Part shown: piece by piece, positions 19,066 through 26,411 of the stretch
How positions within the stretch are numbered: the stretch's first letter is position 1
How the letters are laid out: each line of letters begins with the position of its first letter
Source: Methanoplanus endosymbiosus
GTDB taxonomy: Archaea > Halobacteriota > Methanomicrobia > Methanomicrobiales > Methanomicrobiaceae
Direction: 5' to 3'
Assembly (NCBI RefSeq): GCF_024662215.1
Contig: NZ_CP096115.1
Coordinates: 2,404,935 to 2,468,934 of the forward strand
DNA: 64,000 bases
Translations under genes and position numbers: made by a program
The notes under the pieces: model-generated
Database searches by the model: none
The model's input: the letters and a program-made list of their open reading frames with translations, nothing else
Told to the model about the DNA's origin: nothing

Positions 19066-19143
19066 TGATGAGTGATGAAGGAGTAACACGCTACCTGAAT
19101 CGTAAATAGGAAATTTTTGTTTCCAATTTATTCTTGCTCCTGA
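19066..19143 (+). promoter_or_regulatory. Kink-turn/box C-D-like leader of rpl7ae
   Basis: The untranslated leader before L7Ae contains two overlapping C-box-like sequences (TGATGA at 19066-19071 and GTGATGA, a perfect RUGAUGA, at 19072-19078) and two D-box CTGA sequences (19095-19098 and 19140-19143). A small hairpin, GGAAA/TTTCC, lies at 19109-19124. L7Ae binds exactly such C/D kink-turns, and leader binding with autoregulation has been reported for archaeal L7Ae. The sequence elements are seen; the regulatory role is inferred. A box C/D guide RNA is the alternative. Confidence 0.45.
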
Positions 19144-19155
19144 ATGAGGTGAGTT

Positions 19156-19524
19156 ATGTCTAAAGTATATGCAAAATTTGAAGCTCCTGAAGAAATTCAG
19201 AATAAAGCTCTTGAAGTTCTTGAATTATCAAGAGATACCGGTAAAATCAAGAAAGGATCAAACGAGGCAACAAAAGCTATCGAGAGAGGCATTGCGCAGC
19301 TTGTACTTATCGGCGGCGATGTCAAACCTGAGGAGATTGTAATGCACCTGCCGGCAATCTGTGACGAAAAGCAGTGCCCATACGTCATCATCAATAAGCA
19401 GAATGATGTCGGTGCAGCAAGCGGCCTCGATGTAGGCTCAGCAGCAGCAGCAATTGTAAAGCCGGGCAAGGCAAAAGAACTTATAGAAGAGCTTGTCGGA
19501 CAGATCGCCGAACTCAGACAGTGA
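19156..19524 (+). CDS. rpl7ae: 50S ribosomal protein L7Ae
   Basis: This 122-residue RNA-binding protein recognises kink-turns in 23S rRNA, box C/D and H/ACA guide RNAs and, in many archaea, RNase P RNA. The full family pattern is visible: [17 protein letters not shown] for RNA contact, [18 protein letters not shown], then the [20 protein letters not shown] segment. GAGGTGAG precedes the ATG. It opens the rpl7ae-rps28e-rpl24e-ndk operon, with gaps of 11, 2 and 6 nt. Since both RNase P RNA and C/D-like elements lie in this window, its RNA targets include local transcripts. Confidence 0.96.
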   Translation: MSKVYAKFEAPEEIQNKALEVLELSRDTGKIKKGSNEATKAIERGIAQLVLIGGDVKPEEIVMHLPAICDEKQCPYVIINKQNDVGAASGLDVGSAAAAIVKPGKAKELIEELVGQIAELRQ

Positions 19525-19535
19525 GGTGAACTGAA

Positions 19536-19742
19536 ATGGCAGACGGAACGCCGGCTGAAGTCATTGAAGTAATCGGTGCAACCGGAATGCATGGTGAAGC
19601 CCAGCAGGTTAAGTGCCGCATTCTTGATGGCTCAAACAAGGGAAGGATCATTACCCGCAATACAGTAGGCCCTATACGCGAGGGTGATGTCCTTATGCTC
19701 CTTGAAACTGAAAGAGAAGCAAAGAAACTATCGAGGCGGTAA
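19536..19742 (+). CDS. rps28e: 30S ribosomal protein S28e
   Basis: This is the 68-residue archaeal/eukaryotic S28e, an OB-fold protein near the mRNA exit of the small subunit. The core [16 protein letters not shown] appears here as [19 protein letters not shown], and the protein ends with the invariant-type tail [10 protein letters not shown]. Length and order in the L7Ae operon match other archaea. The L24e start codon follows 2 nt after its stop. Confidence 0.96.
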   Translation: MADGTPAEVIEVIGATGMHGEAQQVKCRILDGSNKGRIITRNTVGPIREGDVLMLLETEREAKKLSRR

Positions 19743-19744
19743 AG

Positions 19745-19936
19745 ATGGTGGACACATATATCTGTTCATTCTGCGGTGAGACTCTCGAACCGGGAACGGG
19801 CAAGATGTTCGTAAAGAAGGATGGTAATATTCTCTTCTTCTGCAGTTCAAAGTGCCAGAACAACTTTAAACTGAAGAGAGTTCCACGCCGTGTAACCTGG
19901 ACAAAGGCAGGTCGCAAGGCTCTCGGAAAGGAGTGA
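19745..19936 (+). CDS. rpl24e: 50S ribosomal protein L24e
   Basis: A 63-residue zinc-ribbon ribosomal protein. The four zinc cysteines are in [14 protein letters not shown] and [11 protein letters not shown], followed by the basic rRNA-binding tail ([15 protein letters not shown]). The size is normal for the archaeal protein. It lies between rps28e and ndk in the usual conserved order. Confidence 0.95.
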   Translation: MVDTYICSFCGETLEPGTGKMFVKKDGNILFFCSSKCQNNFKLKRVPRRVTWTKAGRKALGKE

Positions 19937-19942
19937 TCCCCA

Positions 19943-20392
19943 ATGGATCGTACCTTTCTGATGATTAAGCCTGACGGTGTTCAGCGCGGACTTATCGGTG
20001 AAGTAATTGCACGCCTTGAGGCAAAAGGTCTCAAGATGGCAGCAGGCAAGTTTGAAATGCTTCCTGAAGAACGTGTAATGAAACACTATGCAGAGCATGC
20101 TGAAAAACCGTTCTTCCCCGGTCTTAAGAGTTATATTATGTCCGGGCCATGCTTCCTTATGGTCTTTGAAGGAAAGGATGTCGTTGCAGTTACACGCAAA
20201 ATGATTGGCTCCACAAACCCTGCTGAGGCAGAGCCGGGCACAATCCGCGGTGACTTAGCAATGGAGATAGGGATGAATGTCATTCACGGTTCAGACTCCA
20301 ATGAGACTGCAAAGCGTGAGATTGGAATTCATTTCAGACCGGAAGAAATTATCTCATACGAGAGAGCAGATGAGAAATATCTCTATGAATAA
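19943..20392 (+). CDS. ndk: Nucleoside diphosphate kinase
   Basis: NDK transfers the gamma phosphate from ATP to NDPs through a phosphohistidine. The 149-residue protein shows [17 protein letters not shown] at the start, the active-site histidine in [16 protein letters not shown] (near residue 115) and the substrate-binding [20 protein letters not shown]. In many archaea infB follows this gene; here the operon stops and the next feature is a duplicated T-run signal. Confidence 0.96.
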   Translation: MDRTFLMIKPDGVQRGLIGEVIARLEAKGLKMAAGKFEMLPEERVMKHYAEHAEKPFFPGLKSYIMSGPCFLMVFEGKDVVAVTRKMIGSTNPAEAEPGTIRGDLAMEIGMNVIHGSDSNETAKREIGIHFRPEEIISYERADEKYLYE

Positions 20393-20436
20393 TTTTTTTC
20401 TTAAGAAATTCTGATTTTTTTTCTTAAGCAATTCTG
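20393..20436 (+). terminator. Tandemly repeated T-run terminator after ndk
   Basis: Two consecutive near-identical 22-nt units, each a 7-8 base T-run then CTTAAGNAATTCTGA, follow the ndk stop (20393-20414 and 20415-20436). Oligo-T is the archaeal termination signal; the doubled unit should make termination of this highly expressed ribosomal operon efficient. CTTAAG within each unit is palindromic. Confidence 0.55.
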
Positions 20437-20728
20437 ATTTTCTGAAAGCTGATTTTTAATATCTCTGTTCTGTAATCCGGAGCAGATAGCTTTGATATGG
20501 TCTTTTTAGGATCAAAGTGTGCAATTTTAGGACATATGTCCCAAATGTAAATAATCAAAAGATTAGATATACATCTAAATGTGATGCTCCTGCATTTTGG
20601 CCTGTCATAAATAATAATTCATGCTCTAATCACGGGACAAAATATGGTTTGTTTCAGTCTTCCGCAGGTGAATTACCGGATGCCGATGGGGGGCGCTCTT
20701 AAAATAATCAAAAAAAGTATCTGTGATT
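20437..20728. other. Non-coding gap between ndk and the structured RNA candidate
   Basis: This AT-rich stretch has no supported gene. A short open frame at 20517-20702 has cysteine-, asparagine- and serine-rich content unlike neighbouring genes and no ribosome site, so it is not called. GTGATGC near 20580 is one base off a C box but has no matching partner at a usual distance. Confidence 0.5.
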
Positions 20729-20860
20729 CTCCTGTAAAGGAGATGATCAGTAGTGGCCCTGTCAACGGGCCGGTTAATCTTCGTCTGAACGGTACTGATT
20801 AAATTGAAGTTTTCATTTCAGACCCCTCTCCCTGCGTAAACAGGGCGGGGTAGTTTACGG
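20729..20860 (+). ncRNA. Candidate structured RNA with three stems and a pseudoknot
   Basis: Protein-free sequence with dense, mutually compatible pairing. Hairpin CTCCT/AGGAG spans 20729-20742. An 8-bp closing stem GATCAGTA/TACTGATT (20745-20752 with 20793-20800) encloses hairpins GGCCC/GGGCC (20755-20771) and CCGGTT/AACGG (20770-20792, sharing two bases with the former). The last hairpin, CCCC-TCT-CCCTG with CAGGG-C-GGGG (20823-20850), has loop CGTAAA (20835-20840), which is complementary to TTTACG at 20854-20859, an H-type pseudoknot. It is no family I recognise. The strand is uncertain: it could also be the 3' untranslated end of the minus-strand TFS gene. Confidence 0.4.
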
Positions 20861-20871
20861 GTTATTTCCTT

Positions 20872-21186
20872 TCAGTCGTATTCACGCCAGGTGAATTTGC
20901 ACTTTGTGCATTTGAAGAACCGGACCTCGCTCTCATCAGCAGATCTCAACTGGCGAAGCCACCAGAATGCCGTGTTGTGTCCGCACTCCGGGCATCTTGC
21001 TGCGATTGTCGGGAGTGTTGCTATCTCATCTTCACTGTCAACGATTACAATCTCCTTCTCTGTCCTTGTTGATGTCTTCATTAACTGTGATTTATCAGCA
21101 ATATCTTTCTCAAAACCGCATCTGATACATTTCAGCTTTCCGCCGGATGCCTTCATCAGGCTTTTGCACTCTGGACAAAACATCAT
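20872..21186 (-). CDS. tfs: Transcription factor S (TFS)
   Basis: TFS is the archaeal counterpart of TFIIS/RPA12: it inserts into RNA polymerase's secondary channel and stimulates cleavage of backtracked RNA. The 104-residue protein has an N-terminal zinc ribbon (CPECKSLM, CIRCGF) and a C-terminal ribbon (CPECGHNTAFWWLRQLRSAD, CTKCKFTW). The catalytic acidic pair, normally DE, appears as the AD/ES residues of RSADESEVRFF at about residues 81-91. Length is standard. It is a single gene whose 3' side adjoins the structured region described at 20729-20860. Confidence 0.93.
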   Translation of the reverse strand: MMFCPECKSLMKASGGKLKCIRCGFEKDIADKSQLMKTSTRTEKEIVIVDSEDEIATLPTIAARCPECGHNTAFWWLRQLRSADESEVRFFKCTKCKFTWREYD

Positions 21187-21297
21187 TGTATAATTTTTTA
21201 TTTTATCTGTGAATAATCCTTGCTAATCAGACATATTCAGGTTCTTTTTTTTGTAAAATAGCAACCTAAAAACCTTCTCAGATCAAATAATTAATGA

Positions 21298-22122
21298 ATG
21301 GAAGCGGCCCTTGTTTTTGCGTCTGCAATATCATTTCTTATATTTCTTATAGTTCCTGAGAGGTTCAGGAAATATCCTGCGATTACAGGCTGGATTTTTA
21401 TCATCGCCTCCGTTGTAGCCGATATTCCGCATTACATAAATGCCGAAAATAATTTTTTATATCCGGTTATCGGGATACTTGGGATTCCTTTTGCTGTTAT
21501 TACAGCGGGGGAGCTGTTAAAGGGCAATAAATATGTCCATTATCTCAGCAGAGGCGCGGCAATTGCCTTTCTAATCTATGTGCCTTTTGCCTATATCCAG
21601 CCGGTTGGTGATGCCCTCATAAGCATAGTAACATCACAGTGCGTCTTTATTCTGAATGCAATAGGTTTTGATGTCACACAGCTTGCATGGAATCTGGTCT
21701 CGCATGACGGATTCAGGGTTGAGATCATCCTTGCCTGCACAGGTCTTCAGGCGATAGCCATTATGCTTGGGCTTGCATTCTGTGTGCCGTCAACAGCCCG
21801 TGAGAAGGTTCTCTCTTTTCTGGTTGTCGCGCCTGTAATCTATATCCTGAACCTCTTCAGGAACGTCTTTGTTATTATGGCATATACAGGACAGTGGCTT
21901 CAGGTGCTGCCTGAGATTGCATCAAACGGAGAATATGGCTATGAGAGTTTCTTCTGGGCGCATAATGTGATTGCAGAACTGGGTGCACTTGTATTTCTGA
22001 TAGTCCTTGCCCTTCTTCTCTTCAGGATTAACAGAAATCTGGGTGAATTTTCAGAAGAGATTGTAAGCCTTTATTGTGGTAAAATAAAGGAGTTTACCGG
22101 AGGTTTTGGTAGAGGTAAATGA
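21298..22122 (+). CDS. artA: Archaeosortase A
   Basis: A 274-residue polytopic transpeptidase-like protein of the exosortase/archaeosortase family. It processes PGF-CTERM surface proteins and links them to membrane lipid in haloarchaea. The triad is intact: cysteine 147 in LACTGLQA, arginine 188 in NLFRNVF and histidine 222 in FWAHNVI. Around eight hydrophobic helices are visible. The gene is monocistronic and overlaps the convergent CDP-alcohol phosphatidyltransferase by 29 nt. No PGF-CTERM substrate was recognised in this window, so its targets lie elsewhere. Confidence 0.92.
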   Translation: MEAALVFASAISFLIFLIVPERFRKYPAITGWIFIIASVVADIPHYINAENNFLYPVIGILGIPFAVITAGELLKGNKYVHYLSRGAAIAFLIYVPFAYIQPVGDALISIVTSQCVFILNAIGFDVTQLAWNLVSHDGFRVEIILACTGLQAIAIMLGLAFCVPSTAREKVLSFLVVAPVIYILNLFRNVFVIMAYTGQWLQVLPEIASNGEYGYESFFWAHNVIAELGALVFLIVLALLLFRINRNLGEFSEEIVSLYCGKIKEFTGGFGRGK

Positions 22123-22759
22123 TTCTCTGTATGGCGGAGAGATTTGTGCAGACCGCAACAATGATCACTGAAACCCATATAATGCCGGTAAGACCTCCGA
22201 GAATAAGGATGATTATTGTCTCAGGCCTTCCAAAGAACCCTACTCCTTCAAGCGGGTCGTTTATCTTCCCGTCCTCTCTCTCCTGAAATCCTGCCTCGGC
22301 ATAGACAACCGGCTTTATGAATGTATTTATCATTGAGCCGAAGAGGGCAAATGCCGCAACTGCGAAGTCTGCAACCGGAATATACTGCGGGGGCAGGTTC
22401 ATTATGCCTGAAATTATCGGTATTCCGGAGAGTCCTATTGCAATAATTACAATGCCGTCCACATATTTGTCAACAATCCAGTCGATTACAGCGCCGAACC
22501 TGCTCTCTTTTCCCTTTGCCCTTGCAACACTGCCGTCTGTGAGATCGAGCACTGCTGATAATAACAGCATGAGCGCTCCTGCCGGAAACATTCTGTTAAA
22601 GAAGAGATAAGCTGCGATAATTCCGGCAATAAGGGAGAGGGCAGTTATCATATTCGGGGAGATGCCCAGTTTTATGAAGATGCCTGCCAGAGGCTCAAGG
22701 CATCTTGTAAATTTGGGTCTGAGGGAAGTAATATTCATATCCTGATTATTATTAGTCAT
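22094..22759 (-). CDS. CDP-alcohol phosphatidyltransferase (archaetidylinositol-phosphate-synthase-like)
   Basis: A 221-residue membrane enzyme carrying the complete CDP-alcohol phosphatidyltransferase signature: DLTDGSVARAKG followed by GAVIDWIVD (about residues 67-98), which provides the metal-binding aspartates. Six hydrophobic helices are visible. The family makes phospholipid head groups by displacing CMP; in archaea this includes archaetidylinositol phosphate and archaetidylserine. The alcohol substrate cannot be read here. Its 3' end overlaps artA, notable because sortase-dependent surface anchoring in haloarchaea depends on phospholipid head-group synthesis genes. Confidence 0.85.
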   Translation of the reverse strand: MTNNNQDMNITSLRPKFTRCLEPLAGIFIKLGISPNMITALSLIAGIIAAYLFFNRMFPAGALMLLLSAVLDLTDGSVARAKGKESRFGAVIDWIVDKYVDGIVIIAIGLSGIPIISGIMNLPPQYIPVADFAVAAFALFGSMINTFIKPVVYAEAGFQEREDGKINDPLEGVGFFGRPETIIILILGGLTGIIWVSVIIVAVCTNLSAIQRIIYLYQNLR

Positions 22760-23029
22760 TGCAGTGTGAAAAAACCAACTTGACCGGTACTATTAATTTA
22801 TTTATGCCTTATTGTCATATTCTTTGTTACCTGGATCTGCCGGATATACTGCTGATCCGGGTTATTTATTATGTGTGCTCTGCCATATTGGTTGGGTTAT
22901 ATTCTGATCAATTATTATATGCCTGCCTGTTATTATCATCAAACCTGGTGGTTAAAGGCCATTTAAATAATAATAAATGATAACTGTTTTGACTGCAAAA
23001 AGAAGATAAAACAGTAATATCTGATTATC

Positions 23030-23710
23030 ATGTCTGAAAATAAGATGAAACCTCATGTGCTCATAATGTCAGAAATCACTGCTGATGGTAAACTGACCTT
23101 AAAGAAGGGCGCTTCAAGCAAGATACTGATGAAGTACATGGATGAGAAGACCGATATCCTGCTTCATAAGACCAGGGCCGAATATGATGCAATTATGGTC
23201 GGGTCAAATACAATACGAATTGACAACTCCTTTCTTACAGTGCGGCATGTTGAGGGAAAGAGTCCGGTGAGGGTTATTCCATGCAGCCGGGGTGATCTTC
23301 CGGCTGACTCAAATGTCCTCTTAAACGATGCAGAGACGATTGTTGCCGTTACAGAGTCAGCAGATCCTGAAAATATAACATATCTGAAGAGCCGTGGTGT
23401 GGAAGTTGTGGTTGCAGGTGGTGTTCATGTCGATTATACTCTCCTCATGGAAATTCTCGCCAGGGATTATGGAATTGAATCCCTGATGGTTGAGGGCGGG
23501 CCTACTCTGAACTATTATATGCTTCAGAACCGGCTGGTTGATGAAATAAGGCTGATTCACCTTCCGTTCATTGTAGGTGGATTTGATACTCCTTCGCTTG
23601 TGGGCGGCATGCACATTGAATCTGAGGATGAGATGTTCCGGCTTGAACTTAAGAGGCACTATCTATGCGGCACTAATCTTGTTACTGAGTATGATGTCCT
23701 GTACCGGTGA
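23030..23710 (+). CDS. arfC: 2,5-diamino-6-ribosylamino-pyrimidinone 5'-phosphate reductase
   Basis: This enzyme is the RibD C-terminal/RIB7-type reductase that reduces the ribosyl side chain in archaeal and fungal riboflavin and F420/FO precursor synthesis. The 226-residue protein shows the N-terminal SEITADGKLTL, MVGSNTIRIDNSFLTVR (nucleotide and substrate site) and MVEGGPTLNYYML near residue 155. It has no deaminase domain, as expected for the archaeal pathway. sppA starts 9 nt after its stop, so the two may be co-transcribed although functionally unrelated. The 270-nt gap upstream is AT-rich, with nothing further identified. Confidence 0.9.
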   Translation: MSENKMKPHVLIMSEITADGKLTLKKGASSKILMKYMDEKTDILLHKTRAEYDAIMVGSNTIRIDNSFLTVRHVEGKSPVRVIPCSRGDLPADSNVLLNDAETIVAVTESADPENITYLKSRGVEVVVAGGVHVDYTLLMEILARDYGIESLMVEGGPTLNYYMLQNRLVDEIRLIHLPFIVGGFDTPSLVGGMHIESEDEMFRLELKRHYLCGTNLVTEYDVLYR

Positions 23711-23719
23711 TCTGAACCC

Positions 23720-24526
23720 ATGTCCTGGTTTGAAGATGAGATGAGAAAGATAGAGAGGAAGAAACTCCGGAAGAACGGGCTGAAGTGGTTTTTAGCCGGA
23801 ATTCTGATTGCTGTTCTTCTCATCATTGCTCTGGCATTCATTCCGTTTTCTGAGGAGGGCGGCGTTAAAGTTGTCCGGATTGAAGGGACCATTGTTTCGG
23901 GGAACAGCTATGGTGGCGGGTATATCGGCAGTGAGTACGCCGGCTCTCAGATCCGCGAGGCAGCGGACAACCCTCTCGTTGATGCAATAGTTCTCAGGGT
24001 CAACAGTCCGGGTGGCTCTCCGGCAGGCGCACAGGAGATCATTCAGGATGTCGAGTATGCCAAAGCAAAAAAGCCTGTTGTCGTCTCAATGGGTGATATT
24101 GCAACCTCTGCGGCGTACCATATAAGCTCGCACTCTGATCTGATCTATGCAAATCCGGATACAATGACCGGGAGCATAGGTACAATCTGGACATTTCATG
24201 ACATCAGCGGCTCTCTTGAGAAGGAAGGAGTCAATGTTTCGGTTGTGAAATCCGGTGATCAGAAGGATATAGGATCGGAATTCAGGTCCATGACAGATGA
24301 GGAGAGGGATTATGTCCAGAATATCGTTGATGAGAGTTTTGAACTCTTCATTGAGGATGTGATGGTGCAGAGGAATATCACACGCTCTGATATTGAGGAG
24401 GCCCAGATTGTCCGTGGTGCGAGGGCAATTGAGCTTGGGCTTGTTGACCGGACAGGCAACCTCTATGCTGCTATGGAAGGGGCAAGGGAACTCAGCAGAG
24501 TCGGTTTTACGGGTGAAACTGCCTGA
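23720..24526 (+). CDS. sppA: Signal peptide peptidase SppA
   Basis: A 268-residue membrane-anchored serine protease that degrades released signal peptides. A cytoplasmic basic start is followed by one transmembrane helix (about residues 24-43). The S49 peptidase body follows: VNSPGGSPAGAQEI, the nucleophile serine in GDIATSAAYHIS (about residue 135), and TMTGSIGTIW. The lysine base of the Ser-Lys dyad would be in the KSGDQKDIGSEF segment (about 175-187). This is the short, single-domain archaeal/Gram-positive form. A strong hairpin and T-run follow its stop. Confidence 0.9.
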   Translation: MSWFEDEMRKIERKKLRKNGLKWFLAGILIAVLLIIALAFIPFSEEGGVKVVRIEGTIVSGNSYGGGYIGSEYAGSQIREAADNPLVDAIVLRVNSPGGSPAGAQEIIQDVEYAKAKKPVVVSMGDIATSAAYHISSHSDLIYANPDTMTGSIGTIWTFHDISGSLEKEGVNVSVVKSGDQKDIGSEFRSMTDEERDYVQNIVDESFELFIEDVMVQRNITRSDIEEAQIVRGARAIELGLVDRTGNLYAAMEGARELSRVGFTGETA

Positions 24527-24541
24527 AATCTGAATACTTCT

Positions 24542-24579
24542 CCGGCATTATATGATGCCGGGATTTTCTGTTTTTTTTC
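24542..24579 (+). terminator. Intrinsic-type terminator after sppA
   Basis: A perfect 7-bp stem CCGGCAT/ATGCCGG with a 6-nt loop (24542-24561) is followed by a run of eight Ts (about 24571-24578). It lies 15 nt after the sppA stop in the convergent gap before truD. Confidence 0.65.
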
Positions 24580-24630
24580 TTAAAAGAGGGTTTTATTTTA
24601 GATCTGATTTGTTATTCTTATTGTCTGTTA

Positions 24631-25911
24631 TCAGGCCATATCCAGCGGCTTTGTCTTCATTATCTCCCGGCATACGGTTGTTGCGTAATGTCCGGGCGGG
24701 AGGGTGAAGTCAAGCTTCATGCTGTTTTCCAGTAATTCATATGAAATATCTGCTTTTATTGCCGCAGGTCTTGTATTGCCCTTAAAGGAGGTCTCTGTAA
24801 ATGCAGCCGCAGTTCTGTAGCTTTCCCTGTTTATGCCAAGTTCTGCCATAACTTCTTCAATATAGGTGTCGGTCTCACCGCAGACTCTGTACTCCTCACT
24901 GCCGGGCATAAATATTGCCGGCATGCACCGTCCCCTTTTCATATGTACCTTCGCGGTGTTGATATTCTTATCATCTGCAATATCCTCCTTTCCGCCTGTA
25001 AAGATGATCCGATCGCCGGTGACAATCTCGTCTAGTCCTGTGCCTGATTCTATTCTGTGAGAGAGTGCCCTGTTGAATATATAGGACTGGCAGGCACTGA
25101 CAAGCATGGAGAGCAATTTTGGAGGCAGTACCTTCAGTGCGCCCTGATAATCTCCCGGTATCTCTGTGAGGTGATGAAGCATTGCTCTTTCATACCGGAG
25201 AAAGACCGGAATTACATTCAGGCCCTCAACAGGGTCGCGGTTTTTGTAATATATATCCCTTGCCTCCCTCGTCTCCTGCCTCTCGTCCGGAAATGACATG
25301 CCTACATAGCAGGCTACTGCTGACTCGTAGTTTCCTTTCAGGATCTCAAGCCCTGCAAGATGGGATATTGGCCTCGCTGCTCCGAAGCGCTGTATGCCGT
25401 AATAATTTGGAATGATTCCCTTCTCACCGGCAATACGGCACTCTTCAGCCGCCGCTCTCATCTTATCCTCTCCGCAGTCACAGTCGCTTATCGTAATTCC
25501 AAAGCTGTTGCCCTTAAGTTCGCCAAGTGATAGCTGTGCATTGGCTCTTCCTACTGGTTTAAGCACCATATCCTTTATGGTTAAGGCTGAGATTCTCTCC
25601 TCGTCTATGTTATACAGTGAGATGAGCTGTGTGGTGACGGCATTTTTGTCCTTTGTGCCGGCCCACCCGATTCTCCTGTGGCTGATGCCAAGCCTCTTTG
25701 AAATCTCCTTTACAGCTCTCTGAAGCTCCCAGTTTGTCTTCTCAAGCTCGCAGATGAGGTAAGGGCCGCCTGTCATCTTCTTCTCACCGTATATCTCCTT
25801 TACAATGAAGTCCTCAGGCGTTTTTCTGAGTATGCCTCCTGTCCCTGAAGAGTCAGTTATGTAATATTCTGTCCCGATTATCTTCTCGGTTTCAAATTCG
25901 CTTTTCATCAT
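24631..25911 (-). CDS. truD: tRNA pseudouridine(13) synthase TruD
   Basis: TruD isomerises U13 (and related sites) in tRNA. The 426-residue protein has the catalytic motif GWAGTKDKNAVTTQ (aspartate near residue 84) and the family signature NYYGIQRFG (about residues 164-172), plus the TRUD insertion domain; the size is normal for archaea. It overlaps the upstream pth2 gene by 4 nt, so the two tRNA-related functions are translationally coupled. An adjacent second ATG (25908) could equally be used. Confidence 0.93.
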   Translation of the reverse strand: MMKSEFETEKIIGTEYYITDSSGTGGILRKTPEDFIVKEIYGEKKMTGGPYLICELEKTNWELQRAVKEISKRLGISHRRIGWAGTKDKNAVTTQLISLYNIDEERISALTIKDMVLKPVGRANAQLSLGELKGNSFGITISDCDCGEDKMRAAAEECRIAGEKGIIPNYYGIQRFGAARPISHLAGLEILKGNYESAVACYVGMSFPDERQETREARDIYYKNRDPVEGLNVIPVFLRYERAMLHHLTEIPGDYQGALKVLPPKLLSMLVSACQSYIFNRALSHRIESGTGLDEIVTGDRIIFTGGKEDIADDKNINTAKVHMKRGRCMPAIFMPGSEEYRVCGETDTYIEEVMAELGINRESYRTAAAFTETSFKGNTRPAAIKADISYELLENSMKLDFTLPPGHYATTVCREIMKTKPLDMA

Positions 25912-26270
25912 AGGAGTGAGAGGTCTCCGGTTATCTTATCGAGGTCTTCAGATTTGGCGGGGCCGAGTCCCAGTGCTGTGACTGTTCCCGGCGGAATTTC
26001 AGTCATTCCGGCATCGGTGATAATTGCGGCTGAGATTCCTGCCTCTTCCGCAATGGTCTTAAGCTCGTATAACTGCCTCTGGGAGGTTGCCTTGAGGGCT
26101 ACTTTCTTCATTCCCTCATCATACCATTTCTTCTTTGTAATCTTATCGGCCTTCTCATATGCAATAACTGCGGCGTGTGCAAGCTGGGCGCATTTCTTGC
26201 CGCAGCTCATTTTAACGTCACTTCGTATGATCAGGCACTGTTTCCATGCAAATACAGGTTCAGGGGTCAT
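25908..26270 (-). CDS. pth2: Peptidyl-tRNA hydrolase, archaeal type 2
   Basis: Pth2 releases peptides from prematurely dissociated peptidyl-tRNA. The 120-residue protein has the family core: LIIRSDVKMSCGKKCAQLAH near the start, KVALKATSQRQL in the middle and the C-terminal TALGLGPAKSEDLDKITG. It is the promoter-proximal gene of the pth2-truD pair and is divergent from the geranylgeranyl reductase gene across 141 nt. Confidence 0.95.
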   Translation of the reverse strand: MTPEPVFAWKQCLIIRSDVKMSCGKKCAQLAHAAVIAYEKADKITKKKWYDEGMKKVALKATSQRQLYELKTIAEEAGISAAIITDAGMTEIPPGTVTALGLGPAKSEDLDKITGDLSLL

Positions 26271-26411
26271 TATGTCATAACTTTTTGGTTTTGTGAATGA
26301 AATAGTTACCAGATGGTGCAGTGGCAGATGATCTTTTCATCTCCGGTTTACTGTGCATTTCATCCCACTCAGTTCCCTTTATTGGATTTCCGGAATAAAA
26401 TATAACCACAG

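Noticed and set aside
20517..20702. 61-codon ORF downstream of ndk
   Set aside because: No ribosome site and atypical composition; the region is better explained as non-coding.
20745..20800. Box C/D guide RNA in the structured region
   Set aside because: The C-box-like ATGATCA deviates from RUGAUGA, and the closing stem with two internal hairpins does not fit a guide RNA.
22759..22980. 73-codon plus-strand ORF before arfC
   Set aside because: Hydrophobic low-complexity product in an AT-rich gap without ribosome site; probably chance.
26290..26410. Possible tRNA between pth2 and the reductase gene
   Set aside because: GGTGCAGTGGCAGA resembles a tRNA D-arm, but no acceptor stem, anticodon arm or T-loop (GTTCRA) can be formed.
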